DNA of 64,000 nt, taken from Evernia prunastri (lineage: Eukaryota; Ascomycota; Lecanoromycetes; Lecanorales; Parmeliaceae). Each line of letters opens with the position of its first letter. Position 1 is the first letter of the stretch. Shown one piece after another: positions 12,085 to 22,120 of the stretch. Below the pieces are notes generated by a model. The model worked only from the letters and a program-made list of their open reading frames with translations. It did no database searches and had not been told where the DNA came from. The position numbers were made by a program, and so were the translations under genes. The stretch is taken from contig NKYR01000081.1 of the NCBI GenBank assembly GCA_003184365.1, forward strand, positions 121,519 to 185,518. Reading direction: 5' to 3'.

Positions 12085-12407
12085 AACAGAGTTTAGCTAG
12101 CAGGCAGTCTTCAGAAAAGCATTCGCCTTCAGCATGGCAGAAGACATGCATTAGTTGCTCGGCTACTACGTTGGAAGCGAGGCAAAAAAAAAGGGGGGGA
12201 AAGGACAACATGTGACTTTTTGGCGGTTTGTTGTCATGGTTTTCGAGTAGATCTTGTTCACAAAACATCTTTATGCCTCCATAGATGTCAACATCTTTTT
12301 CGAAGATTCCCAATCCAGCATACAAACCCGGGGAAACATGTGGATGTTGTGAACCAACTTCCTTATCCGACGAATCATTCGTCTCCGAGGAAAGCGGTGA
12401 AATCTAA
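12085..12407. other. Intergenic, no gene seen
   Basis: A convergent 3' region of about 320 bp with a short A/G-homopolymer run near 12185-12200. Confidence 0.5.
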
Positions 12408-13072
12408 TCACCGAGAATCTTCGTTAATTGAGCCGAGGAGTGAGGTAAGCCAAAACAGACCGCGACCCTGGAGCAATGAAAGCAGTGGGTCTGGCGGGTT
12501 CCATGTGTGGCTAGGTCTTACGCCGACGCACCTGATCAAAACGGGAAAGTAATGTGCCCCAAACCCAGTAACAACTCTGCGCACAAGTAAGGTAACATCC
12601 TTGCGGACCGATCCCGGATCCTCCGCAATGACCGCAACGCCCGCCCCGTCAAAGTCGTCAACCAGGGCGACCTCAAGCATCGCCTTTGCCAGAACTCCGT
12701 AGCTTACAAGCCGGTCCACCCGCGCCGTGCTCAGCTGATATCCACCGGCGGGCCTCTCCATCAGCAGGCCGGGCTGGACGTATACGGTGCGCAACCACTC
12801 GGCCTGGCTGAAGGCTCGATCGATGACCGTCGGGTTCACGCTGCTGGATGTTAGGACCACGAGCCGCGGGATGGGATTGTCCCCGCTGCTGCCGTCGCTC
12901 GTCTTCACGGATGGCTGTGCTTCCTTCAGACACGGCGGCGTGCGGTTCCTCTCCAGCGCTTCGACTACGCTTTCGGCCGCCTATTGGCAGAGATGTATCG
13001 CGGGTGTGTTCTCGTTTCGCCCGACGGTTTGGAAGACGGCGTCCGTATTAGCGACGCATAGCGCTATTTCAT
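12408..13072 (-). pseudogene. Relic of an NmrA/SDR-like Rossmann protein, nonsense-broken
   Basis: Reading the minus strand, an open segment EIALCVANTDAVFQTVGRNE (about 13064-12984) ends at TAG (12983-12981). It continues in the same frame as AAESVVEALERN and then RLVVLTSSSVNP, YVQPGLLMERPAGG and AVIAEDPGSVRKDV. The pattern 'VFxTVGRNxNTP...QxAAESVVxALE' and 'LVVLTSSSVN' is that of NAD(P)-binding NmrA-like proteins. The stop replaces what is probably CAG (Gln), a C-to-T change. The N-terminal GxxGxxG strand is missing upstream, so the 5' end has also decayed or been lost. Confidence 0.65.
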
Positions 13073-13555
13073 GAAAACAGCACCAGGTTGTTGCGCCAAC
13101 GTACACAGGGCTGGACAATCTAGTCTAGTCTACCGTGCCTAGAGTTCAGGATCGTCACTTGAAACGATCATGACTCTCCAGACGATTTCTTTCCCTTCCT
13201 CCCAAAATTCCATGATGGGATCGCTCCTCGCCTAAAGCGTCTGACCCTGACAAACAGCACAGCTGGCATAATGCAACTTCGGATGGTAAATGCTACTTGC
13301 GACTTGTCTGTATGATCATGATCAAGTACGCGTCCTTCGTCGAGCTTGGCTTATCCTTGCCGAGTGCATCCTGTATATCGTCGTTGACATAGCCCGTTGT
13401 CTTCCCTACCTCAAATATCACAGACTCGTGGATCTGTTATTTCCAGGTACCAGCGATCGCGGATCTAAGGCTTTGCCTGGATCAGCTCCTGTGTCGGTAA
13501 TCTTCCCGACAGTCCGCGTCAAGACAGTCCCTGAGGTCGAGGGCTTCGATTTGCT
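13073..13555. other. Intergenic, no gene seen
   Basis: About 480 bp without a supported frame. Confidence 0.5.
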
Positions 13556-13775
13556 TTATTTTTCGCGATTTTTTTTAGCAAGATCAAAAAGGATTATTTG
13601 ATCGCCCTCGGAAATACATTGCTTGATGACCAAATAATCAGTATAACGCTGATGAAGAGCTGTCAGCGATCAAGACATGTGGAAAGACGACAATGGAGAA
13701 CACTATTCACCTCATCTCAGTACCTAGGTAGATTGTACTCATCCAATGTTTCCGGACTCATATTGATTTGTTTCT
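13556..13775 (-). pseudogene. Decayed tandem copy of the DUF8035-like module
   Basis: Minus-strand reading gives MSPETLDEYNLPRY, then TGA (13719-13717), DE, an intron-like stretch (GTGAAT...CGCTGAC...ATCAG), and then RYTDYLVIKQCISEGDQ and ILFDLAKKNREK followed by TAA. This parallels the intact module next door (SPETLDKHNLPWERDD/RNSNYIFIKQWITDENQ...LFEDTKKQRE), and the intron sits at the same place. The TGA is explained by CGA to TGA. It is therefore a duplicated, degenerating second module placed directly behind the first. Confidence 0.6.
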
Positions 13776-14805
13776 AACCAGTGGGAGATGATCTCTTTCC
13801 CTCCTCCGCTCCACAGTGTTGGCGTCGGCGATCATTCGCCTCTCTTCCCTCATCATTCGCCTCTCTTCCGTTAGGAAAGTTTCTCTTTCCCTCATTAGCT
13901 CTGCAGCGGAGTCGGCGATCCTTTCCCTCTCTCGCTGTTTCTTGGTGTCTTCAAAAAGCGTTAATTGATTCTCATCTGTTATCCATTGCTTGATGAATAT
14001 GTAGTTTGAGTTACGCTGCTTAAGTATCGTCAGCGATGAACTCGTTTGATACGGCAATGGAGAATACTCACGTCGTCCCGCTCCCAAGGCAGGTTATGTT
14101 TATCCAACGTTTCCGGACTAACATGCTTCCGATGTACTTTAATGTATGTCGGCCGCGTTAGATCCCTAACCTTGATTTTCTCGTTATATTTATGTTCCTT
14201 TCCCTTCCCCTCCTTCTTTAGGATCTTCTCGTTGGTTTCCTTTCTTTCCTACGGCTCTTGATTGTGATACTTCTCAATTACCTTCTTTTTGAGCTCTTCC
14301 TCTTCCTTCTTCTTCTTGAATTTCTTCTTGGCTTCTTTCAACAACCGTTCCTCCTCGTATCTCTCGCGCGTTATATCATCCTTCTCCTTCTCAGTAAGCT
14401 CAAGCTCCTCCAACTTCTTCATCTTCTTTTCTAACTCAGAGTCGTAATATGGGCTGGGGCTTCTACTCGCGTGTGCTCTGCTGTGCCGCCTTCTCTGGTG
14501 AGGGCTATACGCTGCTTCATGATGCTCATTCTCTGAATCATCGTAGTGATGCCCCTGGGAGCCTCTTCTGTTATTACTTTGGCCGTGCGGGCTACGACTC
14601 GGAGAGCGGTCCTCATACTGGGCGTGATTCAGAGTCGTGGCCTCTGGTTGCGTTTTCCCGGATAACTCCGCCACTCTCGCTTTGATTCGCGCCACTCGCG
14701 ATTCAATGGCTTCCATCGTTAGCACCTGCGTTCTACAGTATATGTACTACAAGACTTACTTTCCTCTTTACTCTCCTCTCCATTGTCCGTCATATCTTGG
14801 CTCAT
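13758..14805 (-). pseudogene. Coiled-coil protein with DUF8035-like C-terminal module, one in-frame stop
   Basis: Proposed exons are 14805-14760, 14709-14072 and 14015-13758. The 50-bp and 56-bp introns (GTAAGT...GCTAAC...AAG; GTGAGT...GCTGAC...GCAG) keep phase. The start MSQDMTDNGEES is followed by an Arg/Ser/His-rich stretch. Then come a long Lys/Glu coiled coil (KKMKKLEELELTEKEKDD), the block TYIKVHRKHVSPETLD...NSNYIFIKQW, and an Arg/Glu tail. The block is what I know as the conserved C-terminal region of many large fungal coiled-coil proteins. A TAG at 14251-14249 interrupts the coil in frame (EP-stop-ERKETNEK) and is most simply a CAG-to-TAG change. The start codon overlaps the stop of the upstream zinc-finger gene as ATGA, so the two may once have been one gene. 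Confidence 0.6.
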
Positions 14806-16402
14806 TCTTGAATCCTGCTCCTCGTTTGTCCTTCCCAATTTCTCAGCCGCAGTCTTCCATGCCTGCGCCCAGCGGTATCGAGACTAGTCTTTTCTTCTTC
14901 CGCTTCAAGCGAAGACTCCCCGCTTTCGCTCTCGAGGGCGATATCATCGCTTTTGGAAGGCATCCTGTAGTGGAGATAATCATTACGGGCAGCGTTGAGG
15001 TTGTCGAAGCCGAAAGAACTATGCTCGTCATCGTCTGCATCGTCCATCTCAGTCCGTGGCAAAGCGAATAATGCTAACTCTTCCAAGTGGCGAGCTACGT
15101 GTTTTTCGTATTTTTTGGATGCTTTCAAAGTCATGTTGCACAGAGGGCATGTCATGACCTCTCGACAGTGCTCTGATAAAGGAGTGGCGTTAGCATACCC
15201 TTTTCAAGGATTACATCCATAAGATAAGACTATACAAGGGAAGGAGACCCATGATATGACGCAAAGTTGAGTCGGTCAAATAAATCAAAGAGCAGGGCAA
15301 GGATGAATAGAGCCACTCCCGAGACATATCTCTAGGCTCATATTCAGGCTCAAAGAGGGAATTGTTTACTTCAATACGTACCACTTTTCTCATGGGAATA
15401 CCATTCATGACGGCTATCGTATAGTCTGTCCGGCACACTACAGTCAGAGAACGTGCATACATAAGGCTTGATATCCTTGAAGATGTGCCGATTCCATGAC
15501 CTAGTACTTTTGATGTCGATGAGGAAGAAACAGTAAGGACATTCGAACGGCTTTCCTCCGATCGAGTCTTTGGGAGGAGGTGGTATGGTGATTCTGCCGC
15601 CGTCTACGAGGGAATTCGCATAAGATGTCTGGGACATGCCTGAGTTTGACAAGTTGTCGTATTCAATATTACGTGTCTTAAAATCAGTTGCGATGGTATC
15701 CGACATTGCACTCTCTGTTGCTGTCCTCTGGATTCCCTGAATTTCTTCGATTCCTTTCTCGAGCTTTTTATGATGCCGATCTCGATAGAAGAGATACTTT
15801 CGTCTGCGGGTTATTGCACGTCCAAGTCGCTGGCCGAGCTGTTCTTCGGTCTTTGGATACAGATTGCGCACGTGCTCCTTGTCGTAAAACTCGAATTCCG
15901 CCTTGTCACCCATGCGAGAACCAACCAAAAGATCATGTTGAGCAGGTTTGCGGATGAGCATTGACAACTGGTATAAACAGTCGATTATATTGGTGACCTC
16001 TTCATGGAGCTGTTGAAGTTCGGTCGTAGAATCATCGCCGGGCCATGCACCCAACGTTTCACCCTCTTTAAGATCCTTGGTTCCGTCTTCGGAGAGCTCT
16101 TCAAAGATATCACTGAGACTTTGCTCCAGGTCCCCGAGGAGTTTCATGACCTGATTGCTGATGTGTGAAGCATCTCGTAGCCTGAAGTCAAGAGAGGATT
16201 GCCCTGTCTGATGAGCTCCAATATTTGCAGCCCATATTCGTAAACGACCCAATTCGTCTCCCCACAAGGCAGAAGAGACCTCGCGGTCATAGTCAGGCTG
16301 CTCCGCTTGTTCTAGAAGCTGGTTGAAGGACTTCAGGCAAGGTATGAGTGAATCCTTTATCCGCATACCTGCCTTTTGTTTGGCGCTGATCGAGGTCTCC
16401 AT
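14802..16402 (-). CDS. C2H2-type zinc-finger protein with fungal helical N-terminus
   Basis: Exons are 16402-15382 and 15172-14802 (463 aa). The 209-bp intron runs GTACGT...ATCAG and keeps phase. The N-terminal 150 or so residues are helical (LWGDELGRLRIWAANIG, FRLRDASHI), the type found in many fungal signalling and incompatibility-type proteins. In the middle is FECPYCFFLIDIKSTRSWNRH, then KPYVCTFSDC...YDSRHEWYSHE. After the intron comes CPLCNMTLKASKKYEKHVARH and HLEELALFALP, the usual hallmark of this family. Some of the usual middle fingers are absent, and the intron sits exactly there, so part of the gene may have been lost. It is divergently placed (259 bp) from the DUF7580 pseudogene. 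The molecular role is unknown. Confidence 0.75.
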
Positions 16403-16661
16403 GTTGACGACTGCTGAGCGTAACGTTTCCTAGAATTGGGTAAAAAAGTGGTTTGGAGCGTAGATTCATACAGATTCTTTAAACAAACTCCCTCCACGTC
16501 TGTGACCTACTTGAGGTAAAGAACCCCCGAAGCCGCGCAGACGTCCGTATGGCCGCCAAGAATATCCGTCTTTCAGCCTCGCTGATAGACCCCACCATTT
16601 CATTGGGTTTCAGACTGCACTCCATATTTTCTGCAGAAGCGGCAGCGCATGAAGCGTTGAA

Positions 16662-18583
16662 ATGTCTGGTATCGAGGCAGCAGGCCTTGTGCTCGCTGTA
16701 TTTCCAATTGTGGTCACCGGTCTGCAGCACTTCACTGAGGGTCTGCAGACCATCAAGAGTTGGAGACGATACCATCGAGAGCTAGCCAAATATGCGCGAA
16801 CCCTTGAGACACAAAGAATTGTCTACATCAATACAATGGAAAGATTATTCGAGGGTATCATTCAGTCCAACGACGAGTTTGAAGCGTTCATGAAGGACCC
16901 AGGATCGACTCTATCTAATAATCCACATTACGAAGAACGGCTGAGCACACGCCTGGGCCGCTCATATGGCAATTACAATAGAATCATGGCAGATATGTTG
17001 GATACTTTGAAGAAAGCGCGGAAGGAATTAGGCATAGATGAGAGTGAAAAGGTCCGTCTCGTTCTATCTTTATATACTTTCGTTGGTGCGCAATAGTTTC
17101 ACTAGCTGACGCCCTTACTTTACCCCCATCAGATCCTCTGGAATGATTACTCCTCACTCGAACGACAACTCAAGAGGCTGAAGCTTGCGTTATCCAAGAA
17201 CATTTACGCAGATCTCCTCTCGGAGATCAAAGAAGCCAATCATGAGCTCAAAGACTTCACCAAGGACAGCCAGGTCCTCGAATCAAGCAGAAAAAAGCGT
17301 TGCTCAAAGCGTCAACGGGTGGACTTTAAGCTTATCAGACGTCAGGCAAAAAGTCTCTACAACATCATAGTCACAGGAAGATCGTAGAGGTGTGGGTGTA
17401 GAAAGTACCATATCGCCAACTTGCACCTAGAGCCAAGGCCTTAGAAAGAGGAGGTAGGAAAAGACAACATTATTAGAGCACCGTACTTAAAGTTCAGAGT
17501 CTTGCTATCAAAATAATGTCCGAATAATAGCCCTGATATCACATGTAAGTGGCGAGAGCTCGAGATTGAGCCAGTGGAGACGTCTGATTGTTCAACGACT
17601 GGTCTTGACAACGACGCTCAGGCAATGAGTATCGGTACATTGGCTCTGATTTCGTCGTATGTTGGAGCCCCCATAATCTAGTGCCAGCTTCAACTAATGA
17701 CAATGCCAGTCCTCAACAATCGTCAATTAAGCAGAAGGCTGTCAGTTTTGCAATCCCTCCACCTGCCAAATCCATCTGTTTTCATACTTCGACAGAGCCC
17801 TCTCATACCGGAATGGGGCTTATCGATGATATATGTACTGCGGTGTATGGACAATGCAATGTCACACAGGGCATAGGCTATCTGACAGACGAGATATACG
17901 GCCAACATCGACATAATGTATATCTTGTCGACAAGGAGGTTCGACCAGGGGTGGATCCCCAGTCGCTCGAATCTCTTTTCCAGGTTTCGCGACAACGAGG
18001 TCCGGGCTTCAACCTCAGTCGCCGAGATCGCTTGTACATCGCTGTTACCTTGGCTTCCAGCGTACTCCAGTTGGATGGAACCTCGTTGCTGAAGAGGCAG
18101 TGGAGAAGTGGCGACATCCTCTTCTTACCTCTGGACGACCAGAAGACATCGACGTCAAAGGTCGACTTTACCCATCCGTATGTATCATGGAAGGTTTCTC
18201 CAGAGGATGCAAATACAGCTGTAGTCGCAGAAGCGAGTCGAATTACGACTGCCCCTCGGATCCCAAGTGAGGTCCTTTTTGTGCTTGGTATTACGCTCAC
18301 TGAGCTCTGCTTTGGGCAGAACATATACGACATGCGGGTAGAGGAGGATGTTGATGCAACCGAGATTCTGACCAATTTCAATACTGCCGCGCGTCTCATC
18401 GATTACGTGTACAATGAGAGTGGGACTAGGTATGGCGACGTCCGGAGGTGCTTGAAGTGCCCTCCTGATGTCCGGGACGCCAGCCTTGATAATGAGGAAT
18501 TCGAAGAAGCCGTCTTCGAGTCTATTGTTACACCGCTCAGACAGGACTTTGAAGACTTCAATGGCGGGTCACGGATTAGATGA
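16662..18583 (+). pseudogene. DUF7580-type protein with three in-frame stops
   Basis: Exons are 16662-17051, 17133-17634 and 17682-18583; introns of 81 and 47 bp keep phase and would give about 597 codons. The start is MSGIEAAGLVLAVFPIVVTG with SWRRYHRELAKYARTLETQ, the typical N-terminus of the family. The C-terminus has RDRLYIAVTLASSVLQLDGT, then HPYVSWK, LFVLGITLTELCFG and YGDVRRCLKC. Stops interrupt exon 2 at 17385 (TAG), 17442 (TAG) and 17514 (TAA), while the flanking frame stays readable (RCGCRKYHIANLHLEPRP, CKWRELEIEP). A Trp-to-TAG change (TGG) fits the first, and Gln-to-stop changes fit the others. The gene is almost certainly non-functional as full-length protein. The C-terminal region resembles a pseudokinase lobe. 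Confidence 0.75.
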
Positions 18584-18587
18584 TGCT

Positions 18588-18911
18588 CTACGGAGGTCTA
18601 CACCAAAGGTTCTGGACGACAAGCCGTATAACGTTCCACACAATAGCTTTGGCTGCAATTTCAAGCGCAGCTGGCTCCGCAGCAGCTTTTGCGGCATCTT
18701 CATGGTCCTGTTTTAACGAAGTAGATGCGGGCTTGAAGTCGGCGCAGCTATAGCTCTGGAGGCCTCCGTGACAGTCTTTGTCGCCTTTCTCAATATACTG
18801 GTTGGTGTTCGTAGTGAGCTTGCTAAGTTGCTCCTCGGCTTGTTCCCCTAGGTAAAGAAGAATTATATATCTGTGCAGTCGACAGAGGCATTGACAGTCT
18901 GCGCTAGGCAC
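18588..18911 (-). CDS. Hypothetical Ala-rich protein fragment
   Basis: A minus frame of about 107 codons contains YLGEQAEEQLSKLTTNTNQY and EDAAKAAAEPAALEIAAKA, compositionally like coding sequence. It has no ATG at its apparent 5' end and starts only 5 bp beyond the stop of the DUF7580 pseudogene. It may be a last exon or a relic. No family is recognised. Confidence 0.25.
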   Translation of the reverse strand: MPSADCQCLCRLHRYIILLYLGEQAEEQLSKLTTNTNQYIEKGDKDCHGGLQSYSCADFKPASTSLKQDHEDAAKAAAEPAALEIAAKAIVWNVIRLVVQNLWCRPP

Positions 18912-19933
18912 CGGCTTGCACCGTAATGGCGAGGCATACAGTCGAATCCGGTAGGTGATGGCTTGGAGAAGCAGGGCGGCTCTACTCCGTACCAGGAGTC
19001 TTACGAGATAAAACCTTTCTGCACCTTGACTTGTGTTGACCCCAATCAGCTTTCTGGCATACTACGTAGGCTTAGAGAAGCATTTGTTGTAAATAGGGGC
19101 ATTTGGGCCTTTGGTGCATCTGTATATTTGTTGGGTCATGTATTGTATTTATGAATAGAGAATTCCTTTGACCTATATTAGCTAGCATGGTTCCTGACGC
19201 AATTCGCAAAGCGCCGCGGGTGCCTTTTCTCAATTCTGGGAGATGGCGGGTCGGCGAGGGTTAGAGCAGTAGTTTCTGATCGGGATGATACAAGAACCGA
19301 AACACCGCCCAAGCCAAAATCTTTACTTCAAGAAGGCCGACGTCGCTTCTTTTATCATCGTCACAAACGGTAGCAAAAATCCTCAAAGCATCTCCTTCTT
19401 CTCCCCTCTCCCAGCATGCAACGAATCGAAAATTGCAACAGCGTTACGATTCTAATTAAATCGCGGCGACGAGTTTCTCGGAAATGAACGCCAAGAAAGA
19501 AAGAAAGAAAGAAAAGAAAACTTCCTCGGAAGCTCCTCGGAGCCTCGGATCTAGATTGAGAGTCCGATATATGCAGTCTAACACGCACTAAACTTGATGA
19601 AACGATTCTACCAGCAGCGTACTCGTATGTAGGTAGGCGCGAGGGCGATTTTCTTCAAGTTTTCTGCTTGCAAGTTGCCATTTGCTTTGCCTTGCGCCGT
19701 GAGCGCTAAGGACCCCGCGCTTTAGTATCATGTTACGGGTATATAAAGCGATGGAGGGGACGCTCTTGCTTCGGCACAAGACTCCCTCCAAGCACCGCCA
19801 TCCTTTCCCCAGAGCAAGATCCTCCGCCAATTGAGCGACAAACACAACTCCAGCACTCGAAGCAATCGCGCCAGAAGCAAGACTGCCAATCTACAAACTA
19901 CGATCACGATCGACCACAAATCCCCACATCCCC
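18912..19933. other. Intergenic with promoter of the flavin monooxygenase
   Basis: About 1 kb without a gene. It holds a short GAAA microsatellite at about 19495-19520 and the TATA element listed next. Confidence 0.6.
19740..19747 (+). promoter_or_regulatory. TATA box
   Basis: TATATAAA lies about 190 bp upstream of the start codon of the monooxygenase gene, a normal distance for a fungal promoter with a 5' UTR of about 150 bp. Confidence 0.5.
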
Positions 19934-21229
19934 ATGGCCCCACCCCCGAAAATCGCCATCATCGGCGCCGGTCCCGCGGGCCTCACGCTCGCACGCCTCC
20001 TCCACGTGTCCGAAGCCAAGCTCGACCTGACAATCTACGAGCTCGATGCCTCCCCCACCTCCCGGCCAGAGCAAGGCGGCACCCTCGACCTGCACGCCGA
20101 CACCGGCCTCGCCGTGCTCCGCAAATGCGGCCTCTGGGACTCCTTCCGCAAACACGCCCGCTACGACGGCCAGGAGCTCGTCATCGCCGACAAGAACGCG
20201 ACGGAGCTCGTCCATCTGCGGGGCGGGACGGAGAATAAGGGCGTGTTCGACCGGCCGGAGATTGACCGCGAGAGGCTGAAGGAGATCCTGCTGGAGAGCG
20301 TGCCCGAGGAGTGCGTGAGGTGGGGACGCCATCTGAGGGAGGTGACGGAGGATGGGATGTTAAGGTTTGATGGGAGGGAGGAGATGGAGGGCCCGTTCGA
20401 TCTGATTGTTGGGGCGGACGGGGCGTGGAGTAAGGTTCGTGCAAGGTTGGATGGGCGTAAGCCGGCTTACTCGGGCGTGAGTGGGTACGAGACAGAGATC
20501 AAGGAGCCGGCGAAGACGTGCCCGCACGTGGATAAGATGGTGGGGCGGGGAAGCTTTTTTGGGTCGTCGGATCGGAAGCTTTTGAACGCCCAGAGGATGG
20601 GGAACGGTAGTCTCAAGGTCCGGAGCTGGTTCATGTGTCCGGAGGGCGAGGCGAAGGAGACGCTGGACAAGCATGGGAAAAAGGAGGCGCTCGAGAAGAT
20701 CCTGGACATGTATGCGGGCTGGGCGCCGGAGATAACGGAGTTCTTCCGGCAGGGAGACCTGGATGGGTTGAGGCATTGGACGCTCTACGAGCTGCCCGTC
20801 GGGTTCAAATGGGAGCACAAGGAGAGCTTCACGCTCGTCGGAGACGCCGCGAGTCTCTCGACACCCTTCTCCGGCGAGGGCGTCAACAAAGCGACGAAGG
20901 ATTCCCTCGAGCTGGCCGAGCTCATCGTCCAGAGCCAGGATCCAAACGACGACCTCACGCTGGACCAGGCGGTCCGGCGCTACGAGCAGCTCATGTTCCC
21001 CCGGACAGACAAGATCCAGACGACGACCATGACCAACAAGCAGAACATGTTCGGACCGGATGCGCCCATCGCGATGATGACGGGCGCGCTGAAAACGATG
21101 GCGAGTGACAGTCCGTCGGGCCTCAAGAGGATGCTCGGGAGCGCGCCTGTCATCGCGGCGCTCTATGGCTACTTGTGGATAGTCACCCAGGTCGGCTGGG
21201 CTGTGCGCAGGTTGTGGAGGAGAACGTGA
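19934..21229 (+). CDS. FAD-dependent monooxygenase, TetX-like
   Basis: A single exon of 431 aa, markedly GC-rich. MAPPPKIAIIGAGPAGLTLA carries the N-terminal GxGxxG FAD-binding fold. GGTLDLHADTGLAVLRKCGL is the block seen in TetX-type flavin monooxygenases. IVGADGAWSKVR is the DG motif, LVGDAASLSTPFSGEGVN the GD motif with the flavin-contacting loop, and YEQLMFPRTDKIQ lies near the C-terminus. The family hydroxylates aromatic or polyketide compounds using NAD(P)H and O2; bacterial TetX inactivates tetracyclines this way. A hydrophobic C-terminal stretch (VIAALYGYLWIVTQVGWAV) could anchor it to a membrane. It lies next to a P450, so both may act on small molecules. The substrate is unknown. 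Confidence 0.9.
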   Translation: MAPPPKIAIIGAGPAGLTLARLLHVSEAKLDLTIYELDASPTSRPEQGGTLDLHADTGLAVLRKCGLWDSFRKHARYDGQELVIADKNATELVHLRGGTENKGVFDRPEIDRERLKEILLESVPEECVRWGRHLREVTEDGMLRFDGREEMEGPFDLIVGADGAWSKVRARLDGRKPAYSGVSGYETEIKEPAKTCPHVDKMVGRGSFFGSSDRKLLNAQRMGNGSLKVRSWFMCPEGEAKETLDKHGKKEALEKILDMYAGWAPEITEFFRQGDLDGLRHWTLYELPVGFKWEHKESFTLVGDAASLSTPFSGEGVNKATKDSLELAELIVQSQDPNDDLTLDQAVRRYEQLMFPRTDKIQTTTMTNKQNMFGPDAPIAMMTGALKTMASDSPSGLKRMLGSAPVIAALYGYLWIVTQVGWAVRRLWRRT

Positions 21230-22120
21230 GGCTGGCATTGTATACTAGGTTAGTCACTGTTATTATTGTATCATAATTTCGGTTGCTGGCATTGTCGTCC
21301 ACGCTGCCGACGCTCTCATCTTCACCACCTTAGAACCACTGAGGTCCGCGATGAGAGACAGAATCCCACTTCTTTTCGGTCGAAACTATATCGATGAATA
21401 CATTGCTGTCATCCATCACGTGGGAAGCAGGCTTTTCAAGACTTGTCTGCGGCCCTGTGACTTGGTTCCTTGGACGACGAGTATGCGCATGCTGTCATCA
21501 TTATCTTTCATCAGAGCATACCTTGAAGTCTCTCCGGTGCTGGAACAGCGCCTTCTCGTTCATGGGGATGCTGTGTTCATCCATGATCGTAGTGAGCGAA
21601 CAATTGGTCATTTTCTCGGCGCGCTCAAGACCTTTGCGGCTCTGGTGGCCTCCAGCGAGCCTGTGAGCGTCTTCTTCCTTGAGCATAATGATGACAGCCG
21701 GGCCTTACCTCCCTCTTCTACTCTCTCAGCTCGACCACTGTGGAATCTGCCGCATTTCTTGCGCTTCTCTCTTCTTCCCACGGTTGCCGTCTCTGCCGGG
21801 ATGGCCAAAAGAACAGTCACGGCCAAGTAGTGCTCTTCCAGGCCGACCCAGATGGATACGAGAGAGACTGGCAGCAACCGAGACGAACAGAGATCTGGGC
21901 AAGATTCTGCTGGTCCGTGTTAGCTACTTGTATCGCCTAATCCGACCTAGCGTGCCAAGGTATTTCGGCCTTCTTGTACTTGTGCGAGAGAACCCACCCT
22001 CCCACCACTGTAATTATTCTTCTTCCGCTGCAGAGCAAGTCATCATACAACTATGGTTTTCCTGAAATAGTTGCTCCTCACTGTCCGCTGGGTTTGCATT
22101 TTCCCACCTTCCTTCCCGGC
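21230..22120. other. Intergenic, no supported gene
   Basis: A 159-codon ATG-initiated frame (21351-21830) exists on the plus strand but shows no motif, and other frames overlap it. I leave it uncalled. Confidence 0.4.

Noticed and set aside
19904..21238. Long minus-strand frames opposite the flavin monooxygenase
   Set aside because: They are shadows caused by the high GC content of the real gene; no motifs.
21351..21830. 159-codon ATG-initiated frame
   Set aside because: No domain, signal or codon pattern supports it; overlapping frames are equally open.
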